From assembly GCA_905221295.1 (NCBI GenBank), contig CAJNCP010000002.1, positions 124,001 to 188,000 of the forward strand: a stretch of DNA of 64,000 nt, written 5' to 3'. Position numbers and translations under genes: made by a program. Below, in pieces: positions 9,154 through 18,412 of the stretch. Under the pieces are notes generated by a model that saw only the letters and a list, made by a program, of their open reading frames with translations, was not told the origin of the DNA and ran no database searches. Numbering within the stretch: the stretch's first letter is position 1; every line of letters starts with the position of its first letter. This DNA is from a bacterium (GTDB taxonomy: Bacteria; Bacillota; Bacilli; Lactobacillales; Streptococcaceae).

Positions 9154-9600
9154 ATGAAAGGCGATATGCGAAAGGATTACCTCTATTGGTATCTACTCTA
9201 CAGATTTGAAAAGGAAACTTGTAAGAATAGTGCTTTGGAAAGGATCAATCAGGAGGCCAAAGAAAGAATCTGTCAACAGGCGACAAAGACCACCAGACGG
9301 ATTAGTGTACTTGTCGGTCTGGTCTACTTGATTCTGTTTTGTTTGATAATTATCTGGCTGAATGCGAATTGCTCCCAAAATCCATTCTTCCGATGGTACC
9401 AAGGCTACATAGAATCACTATTTCCATTGATCAATGGTGATTGGGGGAGTAGTTGGATTGAGAAAAAAGGGACGATTTTATGGATTGCTATTAAGGCCTT
9501 CCCCATATTTGTTCTTAATGGGATCCCCTTTCTTTTACTCGTGCTACTGATTGCGAATAGAACTTTAAAAAAGAAAATAAAGGCTGAATGTATCAACTAA
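9154..9600 (+). CDS. Hypothetical membrane protein
   Basis: A 148-aa protein with a basic cytoplasmic N terminus and two transmembrane helices (ISVLVGLVYLILFCLIIIWL near residues 50-69, and AIKAFPIFVLNGIPFLLLVL near 112-131). A short loop with W and G residues lies between them, and the tail is lysine-rich. The ribosome binding site GACGAGG supports the start. It ends 13 bp before the next membrane protein gene and is probably co-expressed with it. Confidence 0.6.
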   Translation: MKGDMRKDYLYWYLLYRFEKETCKNSALERINQEAKERICQQATKTTRRISVLVGLVYLILFCLIIIWLNANCSQNPFFRWYQGYIESLFPLINGDWGSSWIEKKGTILWIAIKAFPIFVLNGIPFLLLVLLIANRTLKKKIKAECIN

Positions 9601-9613
9601 GGAGAAAATAAAG

Positions 9614-10633
9614 ATGGGCAGAATGGTTGCAATCGGATCACTGGCTTTTCTTGGACTAGCGTTTTTGGGGATTGGACTCGGAATGTATTTCTTCCTCAAA
9701 AGGCTGGTAGTGAATGGGAAATCCGTCTTAGACGAGCCAGTAAATGAGCAAACTCGTACAGATAAGATGGGGCTTGGCGAACTTCTAGTTTACTTGTCGA
9801 TAATTGCGATTGCTGGCGTTTTTGTAGTGCAAATAATGAGTAGGGGAGGAACTGGTAATGCTATCTTGGCCAGAATTGTCATCCTACCACCGATTATGGC
9901 ACTTTTTAATGCTAGAAAACGCACGGGAAAAGCGATGATCGCACTTGTGGTTTCTTTTATGATGGCTTTATTTCTTATGATAGCCTATGGTCAGATAGGG
10001 TTGCCACCAAAAGCACCAGAATTGACGATAGATGACAAGTCGATCACGCTAACACAAACAAGTGTGAGTGATCTTCTGAAAGAAGGTTTTGACATCTACA
10101 TCAGGGAGAATGACAGCTTTAGTAACGATTATGATGAGGCTCTTTCTTCGGGGAAAATCAAAAAATATCAGGCTGATAAGAGTATTTTTATCGAAAAAGG
10201 TTTTCATCGAGATAGTAATGCTGTGTCGTATGCTCCCTATCTTCTTGGAAAAGATGGTTTAATCCTTGGAAGTATTGCATTATATGGAGATGAAATAAAA
10301 GAAACTGTCTTAGAGGACTGTAAAATTATCCAGTTTAAACTGGATGAAGACCGTATTTCAGTAGCAAGAACAAAAGCTATCTCCTACAAACTGAATGGTG
10401 TAGATTTACTGACTAGAATTGAAGAAGGAACCATGCGAACAACCTTTGGTGATAAATTATGGTCAGTTCCGCCTGCACATCCTGTAGACTCGACCCAACT
10501 ATGGTATGGACTTCAGTGGAAAAGTCACAGTGACCACCTGTTTTGGAATGAGTATTTCTCCTTAATTCGCTTGGATGAAAACTACCATATGATAGATTTT
10601 GAGCTAGTTGGAGAAGTAGCGCGTGATGATTAG
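9614..10633 (+). CDS. Membrane protein with extracellular C-terminal domain (family member 2)
   Basis: A 339-aa protein. Transmembrane segments lie near residues 5-30, 55-78, 85-100 and 112-132, followed by an outside domain of about 200 residues. Landmarks are EQTRTDKMGLGE after the first segment, ALFNARKRTGK before the last one, then LTQTSVSDLLKEGFDIYI and WYGLQW...FWNEYFSLI near the C terminus. The same landmarks in the same order occur in the 337-aa protein at 38235-39248, so these two are clear paralogues. AAGGAG precedes the ATG. Function is unknown. The outside domain may bind a ligand or a partner. Confidence 0.65.
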   Translation: MGRMVAIGSLAFLGLAFLGIGLGMYFFLKRLVVNGKSVLDEPVNEQTRTDKMGLGELLVYLSIIAIAGVFVVQIMSRGGTGNAILARIVILPPIMALFNARKRTGKAMIALVVSFMMALFLMIAYGQIGLPPKAPELTIDDKSITLTQTSVSDLLKEGFDIYIRENDSFSNDYDEALSSGKIKKYQADKSIFIEKGFHRDSNAVSYAPYLLGKDGLILGSIALYGDEIKETVLEDCKIIQFKLDEDRISVARTKAISYKLNGVDLLTRIEEGTMRTTFGDKLWSVPPAHPVDSTQLWYGLQWKSHSDHLFWNEYFSLIRLDENYHMIDFELVGEVARDD

Positions 10634-10673
10634 TGAAATAAAGACCTACTAAGTTTTTTTGATGTTATTCTAT

Positions 10674-10702
10674 TTGTACTTTGGTCAGGATTAGTATATA
10701 AT
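10674..10702 (+). promoter_or_regulatory. Promoter for the 10739 gene
   Basis: TTGTAC (10674-10679), a 17-nt spacer and TATAAT (10697-10702). It lies 36 bp before the ATG at 10739. Confidence 0.55.
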
Positions 10703-10738
10703 CTATCATAGAGTCATTTACTAGCTAGGAGAAGAAGC

Positions 10739-11050
10739 ATGGAATTAAATGATTTTACAGAAAAAGAGCAGGAGATGATAAGGCAGGGATTGACAACATC
10801 TGAAATTAGCGATAAGGAAACCGCTGCGAAAATCCTTGCCCTAGTACCTCAGGAATGGATCAAACGCATCCCATTTTTCGTGAGAAAACACGCAACAACT
10901 CGGACAATAAAGCGAATTTCCATCGAACATAAAGAGCTTTATGATGTCGCTAAAAGAAGTGGAGAGATTCCTGAAAAAGAGCGTGAAGAATTACGCCAAA
11001 TCATTACAGATATTTTCCAAGAGAAAATGAATAAGCATAAGATTAAATAA
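10739..11050 (+). CDS. Hypothetical small protein
   Basis: A 103-aa highly charged, helical protein (NDFTEKEQEMIRQGLTTSEI at the N terminus, EREELRQIITDIFQEKMNK at the C terminus). It has its own promoter, a good AGGAGA ribosome binding site and a strong terminator directly after it, so it is a single-gene unit. No domain is recognised. The basic centre (VRKHATTRTIKRISIEHK) could contact nucleic acid, but that is a guess. Confidence 0.65.
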   Translation: MELNDFTEKEQEMIRQGLTTSEISDKETAAKILALVPQEWIKRIPFFVRKHATTRTIKRISIEHKELYDVAKRSGEIPEKEREELRQIITDIFQEKMNKHKIK

Positions 11051-11058
11051 TTTTGAGA

Positions 11059-11084
11059 GGAACTAAAAAATTAGTTCCTTTTTT
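11059..11084 (+). terminator. Rho-independent terminator
   Basis: Stem GGAACTAA (11059-11066) with TTAGTTCC (11071-11078), followed by six T. Confidence 0.85.
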
Positions 11085-11170
11085 AATCGTTTTCAGTTGA
11101 TTGAACTTTAACTTTTGGGTGGTAATTTAACTATTCGCGAACAAAATTTAAGAAAATTTTAAAAAAGTAC

Positions 11171-11199
11171 TTTACAAGCTCTTGTAAACATGATATAGT
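11171..11199 (+). promoter_or_regulatory. Strong extended -10 promoter of the structured RNA
   Basis: TTTACA (11171-11176), exactly 17 nt, then TATAGT (11194-11199) preceded by TG at 11191-11192. The predicted transcription start is near 11206. Confidence 0.7.
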
Positions 11200-11205
11200 T
11201 ATAAA

Positions 11206-11532
11206 GCTTAGAAAATGAGATGATGTTTTCTAGCAAATATAAACCCGAGTAAAAAATGCCTACGGACAGGCAGGGTTGAATGCCGAAGCGTGGTTGAAAA
11301 GCCACATTATTGATAGGGTTAAAAGCCTACTTTTATAAGTTGATGTTAGGATGCTTGTCCTAATTCATAAATTTTAGTGTGGTGAAAGCACACGTCATCT
11401 TGTGAAACGATCAATAAAGTACGTAATATTTGCTACTAGAGAGTTAGGAAACATCGGGAACAGACATACTCAACAGAAACCAAAATAAAAACGTCAGAAG
11501 ATTGCAGAGCAGGTGAAAACCTGCTCTTTTTT
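11206..11532 (+). ncRNA. Structured noncoding RNA upstream of the polyamine operon
   Basis: About 330 nt with its own promoter and terminator and no convincing reading frame. A long closing stem is visible: GATGTTT (11222-11228) pairs with AAACATC (11449-11455), and TAGCAAATAT (11231-11240) with ATATTTGCTA (11426-11435). Inside are nested AACCC/GGGTT and GCCT/AGGC pairs (11242-11276), a GTGG/CCAC hairpin (near 11290-11305), TTAGGA/TCCTAA (near 11345-11363) and GTGTG/CACAC (near 11377-11393). This is a multi-branched fold like the large structured RNAs of Firmicutes; a raiA-type RNA is one candidate, not confirmed. It could be an independent RNA or a leader of speA. Confidence 0.6.
11506..11532 (+). 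terminator. Terminator of the structured RNA
   Basis: Perfect stem AGAGCAGGT (11506-11514) with ACCTGCTCT (11519-11527), GAAA loop, then a T run. It stands before the speA start, so it either ends a free RNA or attenuates the operon. Confidence 0.85.
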
Positions 11533-11596
11533 CATAAGTCAAGCTTTGGTCGCCTTCATTTTTTTAGGCGCTAAAAATATGGTAAAGGAGTATGTC

Positions 11597-13057
11597 TTGA
11601 TAAAGTTAGATCAGAACCAGGCCCCTATTTATGAAGGTCTGATTAAGTTACGAAAGAAAAGGATTGTTCCCTTTGATGTACCAGGTCACAAACGCGGACG
11701 GGGAAATCCAGAACTTGTTGAATTGTTGGGAGAAAAATGTGTTGGCATTGATGTCAATTCTATGAAACCCTTGGATAATCTAGGGCATCCCATTTCGATT
11801 ATCAGAGAAGCAGAAGAGCTAGCAGCAGAAGCATTTGGTGCCACTCATGCTTTTTTAATGATTGGTGGAACAACCTCATCTGTTCAAACCATGATTCTTT
11901 CCACCTGCAAGGCAGGAGATAAGATTATTCTGCCACGTAATGTCCACAAATCTGCTATCAATGCGCTGGTTCTATGTGGCGCCATTCCCATCTATATCGA
12001 GATGAGTGTAGATCCTAAAATCGGCATCGCTTTAGGACTTGAAAATGACCGTGTGGCTCAAGCTATAAAGGAACATCCAGATGCCAAGGCTATCCTAATC
12101 AACAATCCAACTTACTATGGGATTTGTTCAGATCTTAAGGGATTGACAGATATGGCTCATGATGCTGGCATGCTTGTTTTAGTGGATGAAGCCCATGGAG
12201 CTCATCTGCATTTTACAGATAAATTGCCGCTATCTGCTATGGACGCTGGCGCTGATATGGCGGCGGTCTCTATGCATAAGTCTGGTGGGAGTTTGACCCA
12301 AAGCTCCATTTTACTTATCGGGGAACAGATGAACCCTGAGTACGTTCGTCAGATCATCAACCTGACCCAGTCTACATCTGCCTCTTACTTGTTGATGGCT
12401 AGTTTGGATATTTCTCGACGGAACTTAGCTCTTCGTGGTAAAGAGTCTTTTGAGAAAGTCATTGAGCTATCCGAATACGCTCGTCGTGAAATCAATGCTA
12501 TCGGTGGTTACTATGCCTACTCAAAAGAGTTGATAGACGGTGTGTCTGTTTGTGATTTTGATGTAACCAAGCTGTCAGTTTACACTCAGGGTATTGGGCT
12601 AACAGGGATAGAGGTTTATGACCTCTTACGAGACGAATACGATATTCAAATTGAATTCGGGGATATTGGCAATATCTTGGCCTATATTTCAATCGGTGAC
12701 CGCATCCAAGATATCGAGCGCTTGGTTGGTGCTTTGGCTGATATTAAGAGACTTTACTCACGAGATGGGAAGGACTTGATAGCTGGAGAATATATCCAAC
12801 CCGAGTTAGTGCTGTCTCCGCAAGAAGCCTTCTATTCAGAGAGAAAAAGTTTAACTTTATACGAGTCTGTTGGACAGGTCTGTGGAGAATTTGTCATGTG
12901 CTATCCTCCAGGAATTCCAATCCTAGCACCAGGTGAACGCATTACACGAGAGATTGTAGACTATATCCAATTTGCCAAGGAACGTGGTTGCTCCCTCCAA
13001 GGGACGGAAGATCCAGAGGTCAATCACATCAACGTTATTGATAGAAAGGAGAACTAG
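11597..13057 (+). CDS. speA: Orn/Lys/Arg decarboxylase family enzyme, probably arginine decarboxylase
   Basis: A PLP-dependent fold-type I decarboxylase of the Orn/Lys/Arg class, 486 aa from the TTG at 11597. The TTG is preceded by AGGAG (11586-11590) with a 6-nt spacer; an in-frame ATG at 11579 has no such site. The N terminus has DVPGHKRGRG, the middle has VDEAHGAHLHF and the PLP lysine motif SMHKSGG, and the Orn/Lys/Arg decarboxylase C-terminal domain follows. The pneumococcal homologue was long named lysine decarboxylase (cad) but has been reported to make agmatine from arginine. The downstream agmatine genes aguA and aguB fit that. It is first in the six-gene polyamine operon and abuts speE directly. 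Confidence 0.88.
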   Translation: MIKLDQNQAPIYEGLIKLRKKRIVPFDVPGHKRGRGNPELVELLGEKCVGIDVNSMKPLDNLGHPISIIREAEELAAEAFGATHAFLMIGGTTSSVQTMILSTCKAGDKIILPRNVHKSAINALVLCGAIPIYIEMSVDPKIGIALGLENDRVAQAIKEHPDAKAILINNPTYYGICSDLKGLTDMAHDAGMLVLVDEAHGAHLHFTDKLPLSAMDAGADMAAVSMHKSGGSLTQSSILLIGEQMNPEYVRQIINLTQSTSASYLLMASLDISRRNLALRGKESFEKVIELSEYARREINAIGGYYAYSKELIDGVSVCDFDVTKLSVYTQGIGLTGIEVYDLLRDEYDIQIEFGDIGNILAYISIGDRIQDIERLVGALADIKRLYSRDGKDLIAGEYIQPELVLSPQEAFYSERKSLTLYESVGQVCGEFVMCYPPGIPILAPGERITREIVDYIQFAKERGCSLQGTEDPEVNHINVIDRKEN

Positions 13058-13918
13058 ATGGATTTATGGTTTTCTGAAGTTCATACTCCAGATGTGAAAT
13101 TATCCTTGAGAACAGCCAAGCAACTCTACGCTGGAAAAAGTGAATGGCAGGATATCGAAGTATTAGATACGCCAGCTTTTGGGAAAATATTAATCTTAAA
13201 TGGCCATGTCTTGTTTTCAGATGCAGATGACTTTGTCTACAACGAAATGACCGTCCATGTTCCCATGGCTGTGCATCCCAATCCAAAGAAAGTCTTGGTT
13301 ATTGGGGGTGGTGACGGTGGTGTTGCCCAAGTATTAACCCTCTATCCTGAACTGGAGCAAATCGATATTGTGGAACCAGATGAGATGTTGGTTGAGGTTT
13401 GTCGTGAGTATTTCCCAGACTTTGCGGCAGGGCTAGATGATCCTCGTGTTACCATTTATTATCAAAATGGGCTGCGCTTTTTGCGAAACTGCGAAGATGA
13501 CTACGATATTATCATCAACGATGCGACAGATCCATTTGGACATACGGAAGGGCTCTTTACCAAGGAATTTTACGGAAACAGTTACAGAGCCCTCAAAGAA
13601 GACGGCATCATGATTTATCAGCATGGGAGTCCCTTCTTTGATGAGGATGAGTCAGCTTGCCGAAGCATGCACCGCAAGGTCAATCAAGCCTTTCCAATCA
13701 GCCGAGTTTATCAGGCCCATATTCCAACTAGCCCAGCTGGCTATTGGTTGTTTGGATTTGCATCGAAAAAATACCACCCTGTTAAAGATTTTGATAAGGA
13801 AGGCTGGAAAAAACGCCAGCTTTTCACGGAATACTATACTGCAAACTTGCACGTTGGAGCCTTTATGCTGCCCAAGTATGTAGAAGACATTTTAGAAGAA
13901 GAGGAAGGAAAAAAATGA
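13058..13918 (+). CDS. speE: Spermidine synthase
   Basis: A 286-aa aminopropyltransferase of the spermidine synthase family. It starts immediately after the speA stop codon, with AAAGGAG inside the end of speA. The N-terminal strand domain is followed by the Rossmann core with VLVIGGGDGGVAQ (binding decarboxylated S-adenosylmethionine) and INDATDPFG, which contains the catalytic-loop aspartates. It transfers an aminopropyl group to putrescine in the cytosol. Its stop overlaps the start of the next gene (ATGA), which suggests coupled translation. No S-adenosylmethionine decarboxylase gene is visible in this window. Confidence 0.9.
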   Translation: MDLWFSEVHTPDVKLSLRTAKQLYAGKSEWQDIEVLDTPAFGKILILNGHVLFSDADDFVYNEMTVHVPMAVHPNPKKVLVIGGGDGGVAQVLTLYPELEQIDIVEPDEMLVEVCREYFPDFAAGLDDPRVTIYYQNGLRFLRNCEDDYDIIINDATDPFGHTEGLFTKEFYGNSYRALKEDGIMIYQHGSPFFDEDESACRSMHRKVNQAFPISRVYQAHIPTSPAGYWLFGFASKKYHPVKDFDKEGWKKRQLFTEYYTANLHVGAFMLPKYVEDILEEEEGKK

Positions 13919-15174
13919 GTCGTTTATTAGTTATTGGATGTGGGGGCGTTGCCCAAGTTGCTATTTCAAAGATTTGCCAAGATAGCGAAACCTTTAAAGA
14001 AATTATGATTGCTAGTCGTACCAAGTCAAAATGTGATGACTTGAAGGCTAAATTGGAAAGCAAAACAAGTACTAAGATTGAGACAGCTGCTCTTGATGCT
14101 GACAAGGTCGAAGAAGTGATTGCCTTGATCGAAAGCTACAAACCAGAAGCTGTTTTGAACGTAGCTTTACCATACCAAGACTTGACCATTATGGATGCTT
14201 GTTTGGCGACAGGTGTCCACTATATCGACACTGCTAACTATGAGGCTGAAGATACAGAAGATCCAGAATGGCGTGCCATCTACGAAAAACGCTGCAAGGA
14301 ACTTGGTTTTACAGCCTACTTTGACTACTCATGGCAATGGGATTATCAGGAGAAATTTAAAGAAGCAGGCTTGACAGCTCTTCTTGGATCTGGTTTTGAC
14401 CCAGGTGTTACCAGTGTCTTTTCGGCTTATGCTTTGAAACACTATTTTGATGAAATCCACTATATCGATATTTTAGACTGTAATGGTGGTGACCATGGTT
14501 ATCCATTTGCGACGAATTTTAACCCAGAAATCAATCTCCGCGAGGTTTCTGCGCCGGGTTCTTACTGGGAAGATGGAAAATGGGTCGAAGTTGAAGCTAT
14601 GTCTATCAAACGTGAGTATGATTTCCCACAAGTTGGACAGAAAGACATGTATCTCCTTCACCATGAAGAAATTGAATCATTGGCTAAGAACATTCCTGGT
14701 GTCAAACGGATTCGTTTCTTTATGACCTTTGGGCAATCTTATCTAACGCACATGAAATGCTTGGAAAATGTCGGACTCCTTCGTACGGATACCATTAACT
14801 TTAACGGTCAAGAAATTGTGCCAATCCAATTCTTGAAAGCCTTGCTTCCAGACCCTGCAAGCCTTGGTCCACGCACAGTTGGGAAAACCAATATCGGCTG
14901 TATCTTTACAGGTGTCAAAGATGGCGTTGAAAAGACTATCTATATCTACAATGTTTGTGACCATCAGGAATGTTACGCAGAAGTTGGTTCACAAGCTATT
15001 TCTTACACGACTGGTGTTCCAGCCATGATTGGGACAAAATTGGTTATGAACGGTACTTGGAAACAACCTGGAGTTTACAACCTTGAAGAATTGGATCCAG
15101 ATCCATTTATGGAAGCTTTGAATGAGTACGGCTTGCCATGGGTTGTGGTTGAAAATCCACAAATGGTGGACTAA
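13915..15174 (+). CDS. Carboxyspermidine dehydrogenase (saccharopine dehydrogenase family)
   Basis: A 419-aa NAD(P)-dependent enzyme of the saccharopine dehydrogenase family. The N terminus LLVIGCGGVAQVAISKI is the dinucleotide-binding loop. The interior has SGFDPGVTSVFSAYA and GGDHGYPFATNFNPE, typical of carboxynorspermidine/carboxyspermidine dehydrogenases (often annotated lys1). In the alternative spermidine route it condenses putrescine with aspartate semialdehyde and reduces the product to carboxyspermidine. The following gene, nspC, encodes the matching decarboxylase, which supports this rather than a lysine-pathway role. It overlaps speE by 4 bp and nspC by 1 bp. Confidence 0.88.
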   Translation: MSRLLVIGCGGVAQVAISKICQDSETFKEIMIASRTKSKCDDLKAKLESKTSTKIETAALDADKVEEVIALIESYKPEAVLNVALPYQDLTIMDACLATGVHYIDTANYEAEDTEDPEWRAIYEKRCKELGFTAYFDYSWQWDYQEKFKEAGLTALLGSGFDPGVTSVFSAYALKHYFDEIHYIDILDCNGGDHGYPFATNFNPEINLREVSAPGSYWEDGKWVEVEAMSIKREYDFPQVGQKDMYLLHHEEIESLAKNIPGVKRIRFFMTFGQSYLTHMKCLENVGLLRTDTINFNGQEIVPIQFLKALLPDPASLGPRTVGKTNIGCIFTGVKDGVEKTIYIYNVCDHQECYAEVGSQAISYTTGVPAMIGTKLVMNGTWKQPGVYNLEELDPDPFMEALNEYGLPWVVVENPQMVD

Positions 15175-16301
15175 TGAAGTTAGAACAAGTACCCACACCA
15201 GCCTATGTCATTGACTTGGCCAAGTTAGAAGCCAATTGCCGTATTTTACAGCAAGTTCAGGAAGAAGCGGGTTGTAAGGTTTTGCTTGCCCAGAAGGCGT
15301 ATTCTCTCTATAAAACCTATCCTTTAATTAGCCAGTATCTATCAGGTACGACGGCTAGTGGTCTCTATGAAGCTAAGTTAGCTAGAGAAGAGTTCCCAGG
15401 GGAAGTCCATGTCTTTGCTCCAGCTTTCAAGGATGCAGACTTGGAGGAATTGCTGGTGATAACGGACCATATCGTCTTTAACTCAGAGAGACAGTTGCGT
15501 AAACATGGTCCTCGTTGCCGTGAGGCTGGTATTAGTGTTGGTTTGCGCATCAACCCTCAATGTTCTACTCAAGGAGATCACGCGCTCTATGACCCTTGTG
15601 CTCCGGGATCTCGGTTTGGAGTGACTATAGACAAGATTCCTAGTGATTTGCTGGACTTGGTGGATGGCCTTCATTTTCATACCCTTTGCGAGCAAGGGGC
15701 GGATGATTTAGAGACAACTTTGAAAGCTGTAGAAGCTCAGTTTGGTCCCTACTTACATCAAGTTAAATGGCTCAATATGGGTGGAGGACACCACATCACA
15801 AGAGAAGACTACGATGTGAATTTGCTGATTTCTGAAATCAAACGTATCCGAGATACTTACAATCTTGAAGTCTATATCGAGCCGGGTGAAGCTATTGCGC
15901 TCAATGCTGGTTATCTAGCAACTGAAGTATTGGATATTGTAGAAAACGGTATGGAGATCTTGGTTTTAGATGCCTCCGCGACCTGCCATATGCCAGATGT
16001 ACTTGAGATGCCCTATCGTCCACCTTTGAGAAATGGATTTGAGGCGCAGGAAAAAGCCTATACCTATAGACTTTCTTCTAATACCTGCCTGACGGGTGAT
16101 GTGATTGGAGATTATAGCTTTGAAAATCCAGTCCAAATCGGTGACAGACTCTATTTTGAAGATATGGCTATTTACTCATTTGTTAAAAATAATACCTTTA
16201 ATGGTATTGGATTACCAAGTCTCTATCTTATGGACGAGCAGGGAGACTGCAACTTAGTCAAAGCCTTCGGCTATCAAGACTTTAAAGGGAGATTATCATG
16301 A
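15174..16301 (+). CDS. nspC: Carboxynorspermidine/carboxyspermidine decarboxylase
   Basis: A 375-aa PLP enzyme of the alanine-racemase-fold decarboxylases. The N-terminal motif [14 protein letters not shown] contains the PLP lysine. [15 protein letters not shown] and [13 protein letters not shown] bind the cofactor phosphate, and [11 protein letters not shown] plus the C-terminal [11 protein letters not shown] region supply the second active-site half across the dimer. It removes CO2 from carboxyspermidine to give spermidine. The ATG shares one base with the preceding stop, and the stop overlaps the aguA start, so it is an internal gene of a tightly coupled operon. Confidence 0.92.
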   Translation: MKLEQVPTPAYVIDLAKLEANCRILQQVQEEAGCKVLLAQKAYSLYKTYPLISQYLSGTTASGLYEAKLAREEFPGEVHVFAPAFKDADLEELLVITDHIVFNSERQLRKHGPRCREAGISVGLRINPQCSTQGDHALYDPCAPGSRFGVTIDKIPSDLLDLVDGLHFHTLCEQGADDLETTLKAVEAQFGPYLHQVKWLNMGGGHHITREDYDVNLLISEIKRIRDTYNLEVYIEPGEAIALNAGYLATEVLDIVENGMEILVLDASATCHMPDVLEMPYRPPLRNGFEAQEKAYTYRLSSNTCLTGDVIGDYSFENPVQIGDRLYFEDMAIYSFVKNNTFNGIGLPSLYLMDEQGDCNLVKAFGYQDFKGRLS

Positions 16302-17383
16302 TTGACAGTCCAAAGAAATTAGGCTATCGTATGCCAGCAGAGTACGAACCACATCATGGAACCCTCATAATCTGGCCGACTCGACCAGGTTCATGGCCCT
16401 TTCAAGGAAAAGCTGCCAAAAGAGCATTTAGCCAAATTATCAAGACCATAGCAGAAGGGGAAACTGTTTATCTTTTGGTGGAGCAGGATTATCTATCTGA
16501 AGCCCAATCCTATCTAGGAGACAAGGTTGTTTATTTAGATATTCCGACAAATGATGCCTGGGCGCGTGATACTGGGCCGACTATTCTCGTCAATGATAAA
16601 AGAGAGAAGCTGGCCGTCGATTGGTCTTTCAATGCCTGGGGTGGTGCAGTCGATGGCCTCTACCAAGACTATGAAGATGATGACCAAGTAGCCAGTCGTT
16701 TTGCTGAGACCTTGGAAATGCCTGTCTATGATGCCAAACCTTTTGTACTGGAAGGCGGCGCGATCCATAGCGATGGTCAAGGAACCATTCTTGTGACTGA
16801 AAGTTGCCTACTAAGCGCTGGTCGCAATCCCCATCTCAGTAAAGAGGAAATCGAAAACACCTTATTAGAGAGCCTTGGCGCTGAAAAAGTTATCTGGCTT
16901 CCCTATGGTATTTATCAAGATGAGACAAACGAGCACGTTGATAATGTAGTAGCCTTCGTTGGTCCTGCGGAACTTGTCTTAGCTTGGACAGATGATCAAA
17001 ACGATCCCCAGTATGCCATGTCTGTAGCTGATTTAGCTCTTTTAGAGAAGGAAACGGATGCAAAAGGTCGTCCTTTCACCATTCATAAATTGCCAATCCC
17101 AGCGCTTCATCAAGTAGTTACCGATGAAGATTTACCAGGCTATAGTTATGAAGAAGGTGAAGAGGAGCGTTATGCAGGTGAACGTCTTGCGGCTTCCTAT
17201 GTCAATTTCTATATTGCCAACAAGTCTGTCTTGGTTCCCCAGTTTCAAGATGTGAACGACCAAGTGGCCCTAGATATCCTCAGCAACTATTTCCCAGATC
17301 GTAAAGTTGTCGGAATCCCAGCTAGAGATATTCTTTTAGGTGGTGGCAATATCCACTGTATCACCCAACAGATCCCAGAATAG
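16298..17383 (+). CDS. aguA: Agmatine deiminase
   Basis: A 361-aa cytosolic enzyme of the guanidino-group-modifying family. Landmarks are [20 protein letters not shown] at the N terminus, [33 protein letters not shown] and the C-terminal GGGNIHCIT with the nucleophilic cysteine. It converts agmatine from SpeA into N-carbamoylputrescine and ammonia. This gene and aguB are arranged without a transporter or carbamoyltransferase, so here they serve putrescine synthesis rather than the energy-yielding agmatine deiminase pathway. It overlaps nspC by 4 bp and is 9 bp from aguB. Confidence 0.94.
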   Translation: MIDSPKKLGYRMPAEYEPHHGTLIIWPTRPGSWPFQGKAAKRAFSQIIKTIAEGETVYLLVEQDYLSEAQSYLGDKVVYLDIPTNDAWARDTGPTILVNDKREKLAVDWSFNAWGGAVDGLYQDYEDDDQVASRFAETLEMPVYDAKPFVLEGGAIHSDGQGTILVTESCLLSAGRNPHLSKEEIENTLLESLGAEKVIWLPYGIYQDETNEHVDNVVAFVGPAELVLAWTDDQNDPQYAMSVADLALLEKETDAKGRPFTIHKLPIPALHQVVTDEDLPGYSYEEGEEERYAGERLAASYVNFYIANKSVLVPQFQDVNDQVALDILSNYFPDRKVVGIPARDILLGGGNIHCITQQIPE

Positions 17384-17392
17384 GAGAAAAAG

Positions 17393-18268
17393 ATGAGAAA
17401 TGTAAGAGTTGCAGCAATCCAGATGCAATGTGCTAAGGATGTGGCAACGAATATCCAAACAGCGGAACGTTTAGTTCGTCAAGCTGCTGAGCAAGGAGCC
17501 CAAATTATTCTCTTGCCGGAGTTGTTTGAACGTCCCTATTTCTGCCAGGAACGTCAGTATGACTATTATCAGTATGCCCAGTCGGTGACAGAAAATACAG
17601 CCATTCAGCATTTTAAAGTGATTGCTAAGGAACTACAGGTTGTTCTACCGATTAGTTTCTATGAAAAAGATGGCAATGTCTTGTATAACTCTATTGCCGT
17701 TATTGATGCAGATGGGGAAGTGCTGGGTGTCTATCGGAAGACCCACATACCAGATGATCATTACTATCAAGAAAAGTTTTATTTCACGCCTGGTAACACT
17801 GGTTTCAAGGTCTGGGATACTCGCTATGCTAAGATTGGGATCGGTATCTGTTGGGATCAATGGTTCCCTGAAACAGCCCGCTGTCTTGCTCTGAATGGGG
17901 CAGAATTGCTCTTTTATCCTACAGCTATTGGTTCGGAGCCAATTTTGGATACAGATAGTTGTGGTCACTGGCAACGTACGATGCAAGGGCACGCAGCAGC
18001 AAATATTGTCCCAGTCATTGCAGCCAATCGCTATGGATTAGAGAAAGTCACTCCAAGTGAGGAAAATGGTCGACAGAGTTCCAGTCTTGACTTCTACGGT
18101 TCCTCCTTTATGACGGATGAAACAGGAGCTATTCTAGAGCAAGCTGAAAGACAAGGTGAAGCTGTTCTGTTAGCCACTTATGACCTTGACAAGGGAGCAA
18201 GCGAACGCCTAAACTGGGGACTGTTTCGTGATAGAAGACCAGAAACGTACCAACAAATTACGGACTAG
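17393..18268 (+). CDS. aguB: N-carbamoylputrescine amidase
   Basis: A 291-aa nitrilase-superfamily hydrolase. The catalytic Glu-Lys-Cys triad is visible as the E of LLPELFERPYF, the K of YRKTHIPDDHYY and the C of GIGICWDQWFPE. It hydrolyses N-carbamoylputrescine to putrescine, CO2 and ammonia. The putrescine feeds SpeE and carboxyspermidine dehydrogenase from the same operon. AGGAGAAAAAG precedes the ATG. It is the last gene of the operon; a strong hairpin terminator follows about 35 bp downstream. Confidence 0.94.
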   Translation: MRNVRVAAIQMQCAKDVATNIQTAERLVRQAAEQGAQIILLPELFERPYFCQERQYDYYQYAQSVTENTAIQHFKVIAKELQVVLPISFYEKDGNVLYNSIAVIDADGEVLGVYRKTHIPDDHYYQEKFYFTPGNTGFKVWDTRYAKIGIGICWDQWFPETARCLALNGAELLFYPTAIGSEPILDTDSCGHWQRTMQGHAAANIVPVIAANRYGLEKVTPSEENGRQSSSLDFYGSSFMTDETGAILEQAERQGEAVLLATYDLDKGASERLNWGLFRDRRPETYQQITD

Positions 18269-18302
18269 AAGGTAAATTTCATAATAAATTTTTGATATTC
18301 AC

Positions 18303-18335
18303 GCCTGTCTTACAAAAATGTAAGATAGGCTTTTT
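18303..18335 (+). terminator. Terminator of the polyamine operon
   Basis: GCCTGTCTTAC (18303-18313) pairs with GTAAGATAGGC (18320-18330) with one wobble position, followed by five T. Confidence 0.85.
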
Positions 18336-18412
18336 AAATGTAAGATGGGTGTACGATTATACGTGGAAATATATGCTATACTCTATGTAGATCAAAAAGA
18401 AAGAGGTTTATT

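Noticed and set aside
11206..11532. The structured RNA as RNase P RNA, tmRNA or a T-box leader
   Set aside because: It lacks the RNase P core sequences, the tmRNA ends and tag frame, and the T-box consensus; only a general multi-branched fold can be claimed.
11513..11596. Upstream extension of the speA reading frame starting with GTG at 11513
   Set aside because: The first codons lie inside the stem of the intrinsic terminator of the structured RNA, and AGGAG at 11586-11590 points to the TTG at 11597.
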